64,000 nt of DNA from Janthinobacterium sp. TB1-E2 (GTDB taxonomy: Bacteria; Pseudomonadota; Gammaproteobacteria; Burkholderiales; Burkholderiaceae_D), in contig NZ_CP142523.1 in NCBI RefSeq assembly GCF_036885605.1, positions 5,022,001-5,086,000 on the forward strand. Direction: 5' to 3'. Of this stretch, positions 60,521-64,000 are shown piece by piece. Both the position numbers and the translations under genes were made by a program. The notes under the pieces are model-generated. The model saw nothing but the letters and a program-made list of their open reading frames with translations. It ran no database searches and was not told the DNA's origin. Each line of letters starts with the position of its first letter. Position 1 is the first letter of the stretch.

Positions 60521-61642
60521 ATGAAAACATTAACTCTCCTCGGCGATATCACGCCGGCGCAATTCCTGCGCGACTACTGGCATAAAAAGCCCCTGTTGAT
60601 CCGTCAAGCCGTACCGGGCTTCAAGGCGCTGTTCGATTTCAAGGCCCTGGCCGAGCTGGCTACCCTCGATCACGTTGAATCGCGCCTGGTCAGCCATGCG
60701 GATGGCCACTGGAACATGCAGCAAGGTCCGCTGACCAGCCTGCCTTCGCTGAAACAGAAGGAATGGACTCTGCTGGTGCAGGGCGCCAACCTGCACAGCG
60801 CCAAGGCCGACGCCCTGCTGCGCCAGTTCCGTTTCCTGCCGGACGCGCGCCTGGACGACCTGATGGTCAGCTTTGCCACCGATGGCGGCGGCGTGGGCCC
60901 GCATTTCGATTCCTATGACGTGTTCCTGCTGCAAGGCCAGGGCAAGCGCCACTGGCGCATCGGCGCGCAGAAAGACCTGAGCCTGATCGACGGCTTGCCG
61001 CTGAAAATCCTCAGCAATTTCACGCCCGACGAAGAATTTACCCTGGAACCGGGCGACATGCTGTATTTGCCGCCCCACTATGCGCACGACGGCGTGGCCA
61101 TCGGCGACTGCCAGACGTATTCGATCGGCTTCCGCTCGCCTTCGTTCCAGGAACTGGGCGAAGCTTTCCTGCAATTCATGGCCGACTCGATCGACTTGCC
61201 GGGCATTTACAGCGATCCGGACCTGAAAGCGTCGGGCAAGCCGGCCGAAATCCCCCGTGAAATGCTCAGCACCATCGCGGAAGAACTGAACAAGGTGCGC
61301 TTCACGGAAGAAGACGTCACGATTTTCCTCGGCGAACACCTGTCGGAACCGAAGCACAATGTGTTTTTCACGCCGCTGTCCAAGCCGCTGACGGTGGGCC
61401 GCTTCGCGGACGCCGCACAGAAAAAAGGTGTCGTGTTGTCGCGCAAGACGCTGATGCTGTATCGTGGCAAGAATGTCTTCATCAATGGCGAATCGTTTGC
61501 CATTGGCAAGGCCGACAAAGCGGCCCTGGAAACCCTGGCCAACGAACGCGCCCTCGATGGCGCCGCCGTTGCCATGGCTTCCGATGACGTGATGGATGCC
61601 TTATATACCTGGTATCAGGATGGCTGGATCGAACTGGCTTGA
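60521..61642 (+). CDS. roxA: Ribosomal protein L16 arginine 3-hydroxylase (RoxA/YcfD-type JmjC oxygenase)
   Basis: 373 residues. A cupin/JmjC domain with the iron triad HxD...H: GPHFDSYDVFLLQ and PPHYAHDGVAIGDCQTYSIG. The N-terminal ITPAQFLRDYWHKKPLLIRQ and the C-terminal winged-helix-like region match bacterial 2-oxoglutarate oxygenases that hydroxylate Arg on L16. The length matches E. coli YcfD (373). The cytoplasmic enzyme needs Fe(II), O2 and 2-oxoglutarate. The start is likely leaderless (see promoter). Confidence 0.94.
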   Translation: MKTLTLLGDITPAQFLRDYWHKKPLLIRQAVPGFKALFDFKALAELATLDHVESRLVSHADGHWNMQQGPLTSLPSLKQKEWTLLVQGANLHSAKADALLRQFRFLPDARLDDLMVSFATDGGGVGPHFDSYDVFLLQGQGKRHWRIGAQKDLSLIDGLPLKILSNFTPDEEFTLEPGDMLYLPPHYAHDGVAIGDCQTYSIGFRSPSFQELGEAFLQFMADSIDLPGIYSDPDLKASGKPAEIPREMLSTIAEELNKVRFTEEDVTIFLGEHLSEPKHNVFFTPLSKPLTVGRFADAAQKKGVVLSRKTLMLYRGKNVFINGESFAIGKADKAALETLANERALDGAAVAMASDDVMDALYTWYQDGWIELA

Positions 61643-61995
61643 ATGGGTGCAGCGTAGCGAAGTGGTATTACAGTAAGCAAAATAACATCTTCTGCGCCAG
61701 CGCAAAGAAAGATATTATTTTTATATCGTTTTGTCGCGCTTTCGCAAAACACTTACACTTGCTTGCAATTTGCTTCGGCAAATATTGCGATATCACAAAA
61801 TAGTTGCGAATTTGCCTCTTGCTCCTATTGCGACGCACCAAAAATCGCTATAATATTCGGTTAGGAAGTTTCCGTTGTCTGGCAGGCACCACCTGGTACG
61901 AAAAGCCTTCGAAGACGACCTAACGAGCGATAATTACCGGTAATTATTCATCGCAACAATGTTGATTTATTTTTTGAAATAATTAAGGAAAACAA
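61643..61995 (+). other. Long intergenic leader upstream of the Ala-rich lipoprotein gene
   Basis: 353 bases, AT-rich. TATAAT at 61849-61854 with a TTGCGA at 61828-61833 (spacer 15) suggests a promoter and a leader of about 135 nt. The leader has a possible long stem GTTAGG (61860-61865) with CCTAAC (61919-61924) and a perfect 18-bp palindrome ATAATTACCGGTAATTAT (61930-61947) that could be an operator or RNA stem. No gene seen. Confidence 0.55.
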
Positions 61996-62250
61996 ATGAA
62001 AAAATCCCTGCTGATCGCCTCCCTGATGGTTGTTGCTCTGGCTGCTTGCAGCAAAAAAGAAGAAGCTCCTGCACCAGCACCAGTAGTTGAAACCCCAGCA
62101 CCAGCACCAGCAGTTGAAGCTGCTCCAGCTGCTGCTGCTGACGCTGCTGCTTCGGCCGCTACCGACGCTGCTGCTGCTGCTTCGGCTGCCGCTTCGGCCG
62201 CTACCGACGCTGCTTCGGCTGCTTCGGCTGCTGCATCGGCTGCTAAGTAA
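61996..62250 (+). CDS. Small Ala-rich lipoprotein
   Basis: 84 residues. Signal peptide with lipobox VALAAC at Cys18, giving a lipid-anchored protein that, lacking Asp after Cys, should go to the outer membrane. The mature part is KKEEAPAPAPVVETP followed by an almost pure Ala/Ser/Asp helix. The coding sequence repeats a 24-base block starting GCTTCGGCCGCTACC (62149-62172 and 62191-62214), i.e. the peptide ASAATDAA. It resembles Lpp-like or Ala-rich lipoproteins of betaproteobacteria. Strong promoter, ribosome site AGGAAA and terminator suggest high expression. Function unknown. Confidence 0.88.
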   Translation: MKKSLLIASLMVVALAACSKKEEAPAPAPVVETPAPAPAVEAAPAAAADAAASAATDAAAAASAAASAATDAASAASAAASAAK

Positions 62251-62269
62251 TTTAGCACCCTGCACTAAA

Positions 62270-62297
62270 GAAAGCCGGCCTTAGGGCCGGCTTTTTT
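62270..62297 (+). terminator. Rho-independent terminator after the lipoprotein gene
   Basis: AAAGCCGGCC, loop TTAG, GGCCGGCTTT, then T residues. Confidence 0.93.
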
Positions 62298-62309
62298 GTT
62301 GGGTAAACA

Positions 62310-62421
62310 CCCAACCAAACCTACTGCGCGCCGCGCTTTGCGGCCTGCGATGCTCACCGTACTAAAGTACGGCTGCGCTTCTTAGCCACAAATCACTGGC
62401 GCTCGCTACGGTTTTGTTGGG
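62310..62421 (+). repeat. Structured 112-bp dispersed repeat, copy B
   Basis: Exactly the length of copy A (49899-50010) and about 84% identical. Paired ends CCCAACCAAACC and GGTTTTGTTGGG; inner hairpin CCGTACT-AA-AGTACGG; middle pairing GCGCC/GGCGC. The base changes relative to copy A keep these stems. An extra upstream GTTGGGT (62298-62304) can pair with ACCCAAC (62309-62315) in an alternative fold. It lies 3' of the lipoprotein terminator. Confidence 0.85.
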
Positions 62422-62451
62422 CGTCGCAAGCATCTATTGCGTACCCAAAAT

Positions 62452-62490
62452 AAAAAGGCTGTCCCGGTTTGCACCGGGCCAGCCTTTTTT
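62452..62490. terminator. Bidirectional terminator
   Basis: AAAAAGGCT and AGCCTTTTTT enclose a second stem CCCGGT/ACCGGG. It can stop transcription from both sides, the lipoprotein side and the bamC operon on the minus strand. Confidence 0.88.
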
Positions 62491-62531
62491 ATGATGCGTG
62501 GCAGCTTTTGATCGCCGCCACTCAGTGAACC

Positions 62532-63725
62532 TTATTTCAACTGATCGTTCAGCAGGCCCAGGATCTTCTCTGCCACTGGTGAGGTATCTGGCTGGCCTTC
62601 GTTGCTGAGGATACTGACCAGGCTGGTCGAGCCCGTGCCGGCCTTGACGAGGACGCGGTAGCGCTGCGCTTCCTTGTCCTTGTCGGACGACGAACCCCAG
62701 CTGAACAGTTTCGAGAAGAAACCGTCTTTCTTGACCGCGTCCGGATCGACGTAACGCACGAAATACGTGCCTTGCGTGCGGTCGCGGTCTTCCACGGTAA
62801 AGCCGACGCGGTCCAGCGCCAGGCCGACACGGCGCCAGGCGCGGTCGAAACCTTCATCGACTTCGATTGCGCGCGCCGGCGTGGCGGCGTCGCCGACCAG
62901 CTTGGCGTGCTGCGGCTGCACGATGGCGGCATCGACAGCCGTCTTCGCCTGCGCATCGTCGCTGGCCGCGCCCAGGCGCGTCATCAGCTTGGCCAGGAAT
63001 TGCGCTTCCAGGCCCGGATCGTTCGGGCGAGCGGTCCAGGTGGTGGTTTCCTTGTCGCGGCCCGTGACAACCTCTTCCACGCCACGGTGGCTGACGTAGA
63101 TCTCGGTCGAGCCATCGGCCAGGCGCTCCACGCGCGTGCGGAACTTGTCTTTTTCACCGGTCGAGTACAGCGAATCGAAGGCCTTGCCGATGGTGCTGCG
63201 GATAAAGTCTTGCGGCACCTTGGCGCGGTTTTCATTCCACTCGGTTTCCATGATGCCAGCCGTAGGCTGGTCGACGGCAATGGTAAAGCCCGAATCTTCC
63301 CAAAACTGCTTCAGTTGCGGCCACAGCACTTCAGGCGACTGCTTGACGACCAGCCAGCGCTGGTTGCCCGCGCGCTCGACCTTCACGCCGCCTGCCGTGA
63401 CCGGCACGACACCGACCACGCCGTCGGCACCCACGACGACGGGCGTACCGGCCGTGGCGTTGCGCTGCGCGTTGTAGCCGGAAGCCGTGGCCACGCCGTT
63501 TTTCGCATCCGGCAGCGAGTAGCGGTTGTCCTGCTGCAATTGCGTCAGGTCAGGCGGCACGTCCAGGGTGCCGGCTTTCTTGACCGACTTGTAGTCGACC
63601 TTGTCGCCGCCGACTACCGAACTGATCATGCCGCAGCCCGCGAGGCTGGCTGCGATGGCGCCGATGACGATGCCGCGGACGGCGATGGTGGCAGGCGCCG
63701 ATTGGTTTTTCTTGCAATTAGTCAT
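62532..63725 (-). CDS. bamC: Outer-membrane protein assembly factor BamC
   Basis: 397 residues. Signal peptide with lipobox ASLAGC (Cys31), so lipid-anchored at the outer membrane. The unstructured N-terminal segment after it (DYKSVKKAGTLDVPPDLTQL) is the BamD-binding lasso of BamC, then two helix-grip domains (GNQRWLVVKQSPEVLWPQLK and FDRAWRRVGLALDRVGFTVE). It is part of the BamABCDE machine that inserts beta-barrels. It lies directly after dapA, the same order as E. coli dapA-nlpB (bamC). Confidence 0.94.
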   Translation of the reverse strand: MTNCKKNQSAPATIAVRGIVIGAIAASLAGCGMISSVVGGDKVDYKSVKKAGTLDVPPDLTQLQQDNRYSLPDAKNGVATASGYNAQRNATAGTPVVVGADGVVGVVPVTAGGVKVERAGNQRWLVVKQSPEVLWPQLKQFWEDSGFTIAVDQPTAGIMETEWNENRAKVPQDFIRSTIGKAFDSLYSTGEKDKFRTRVERLADGSTEIYVSHRGVEEVVTGRDKETTTWTARPNDPGLEAQFLAKLMTRLGAASDDAQAKTAVDAAIVQPQHAKLVGDAATPARAIEVDEGFDRAWRRVGLALDRVGFTVEDRDRTQGTYFVRYVDPDAVKKDGFFSKLFSWGSSSDKDKEAQRYRVLVKAGTGSTSLVSILSNEGQPDTSPVAEKILGLLNDQLK

Positions 63726-63806
63726 GTCGTAACTGGATAAGAAGCTAAGTAGCAGCTGGAATCAGGGAAGGTCCGGACTGGTCAAGTCCGGGCTTGAAGT
63801 TCGGTC

Positions 63807-64000
63807 TTAAGACAGGATGCCGGCGTCGCGCAAGGCATCGCGCACGGTCACATGGCAGTTTTCAGCCAGCGGCACCAGTGGCAAGCGTATGCCGGCAGGC
63901 ATCAGGCCCATTTCGGCCATCGCCCATTTGACGGGCACCGGGTTGGGCTCGACAAACAGCTTCTGGTGCAGAGGGAAAACCTTGTTATTGATGGCGATTG
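63807..64000 (-). CDS. dapA: 4-hydroxy-tetrahydrodipicolinate synthase, 3' part only
   Basis: Only the last 64 codons lie in the window. Read on the minus strand they include NPVPVKWAMAEMGLMPAGIR, LPLVPLAENCHVTV and end RDALRDAGILS, matching the C-terminus of DapA, which condenses pyruvate with aspartate semialdehyde in lysine and peptidoglycan precursor synthesis. The rest of the gene, with the Schiff-base Lys, is beyond 64000. bamC follows 81 bases after the stop. Confidence 0.9.
   Translation of the reverse strand, partial: IAINNKVFPLHQKLFVEPNPVPVKWAMAEMGLMPAGIRLPLVPLAENCHVTVRDALRDAGILS

Noticed and set aside
62309..62422. Resemblance of copy B ends to integron attC core sites (ACCCAAC and GTTGGGC fit RYYYAAC/GTTRRRY; length 112 is in range)
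   Set aside because: Copy A ends (CCCTGAC/GTCAGGC) do not fit the conserved GTT core, there is no integron integrase, and neighbouring genes are not a cassette array. The element is better treated as a structured repeat.
1..64000. CRISPR arrays, rRNA or tRNA genes
   Set aside because: No regularly spaced repeats and no tRNA or rRNA-like sequence were seen by eye; short tRNA genes could still be missed without a scan.

Overview
The window is GC-rich bacterial chromosome with dense coding and short intergenic gaps. Several traits fit a betaproteobacterium of the Burkholderiales, most likely an Oxalobacteraceae member close to Janthinobacterium, Duganella or Massilia: the paired cyanophycin synthetases with a DUF1854 protein and a dedicated ABC protein, the dapA-bamC order, the exonuclease-ligase-Lhr-PdeM repair cluster, and large TonB-dependent receptors. 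The genus is inferred from gene content, not from a marker gene. I saw no rRNA, tRNA, CRISPR array, prophage or integrase. One intact insertion sequence is present.

Layout. 1-1125 holds the end of a DUF2325 protein. 1141-5617 (minus) is a Fur-box-controlled, ApbE-linked iron-reductase operon: PepSY membrane protein, DUF2271 protein with a flavinylation motif, DUF4198 protein, ApbE and a flavodoxin-reductase fusion. 5878-7927 carries a pyridoxamine-oxidase-like stress protein, a DUF2239 protein and two small low-complexity proteins. 8133-13953 (minus) is a four-gene DNA repair operon, followed by recQ and a MAPEG protein. 16280-22340 (minus) is a chemosensory-type signalling operon (CheR, CheB, REC-histidine kinase, large hybrid kinase). 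An IS1595-family element with an exact 8-bp target duplication sits at 22482-23541.

23548-28490 is a run of small metabolic and regulatory genes: aldo/keto reductase with divergent LysR, msrC, O-methyltransferase, and EamA transporter with divergent AraC. 28571-31039 encodes an unusual membrane protein with ten DnaJ-like zinc-finger modules plus Sel1 repeats. 31036-33696 (minus) is a TetR-map-hypothetical-nitrobindin-like operon with a perfect palindrome over the tetR start. AMP nucleosidase and a TonB receptor follow.

38407-46447 is the cyanophycin locus: DUF1854 and ABC genes on one side, and two divergent cyanophycin synthetases, one with a destroyed Mur-ligase P-loop. 47233-52812 holds a second TonB receptor, a MurR/RpiR regulator and a class III aminotransferase. 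53014-55787 is a Ser/Thr kinase-TPR gene plus partner with mosaic base composition. 56104-64000 is mostly housekeeping: mutS, slyD, roxA, an Ala-rich lipoprotein, bamC and the end of dapA.

The most unexpected signal is a dispersed 112-bp intergenic element present twice (49899-50010 and 62310-62421). The copies are about 84% identical, and many of their differences are compensatory changes that preserve three nested stems.
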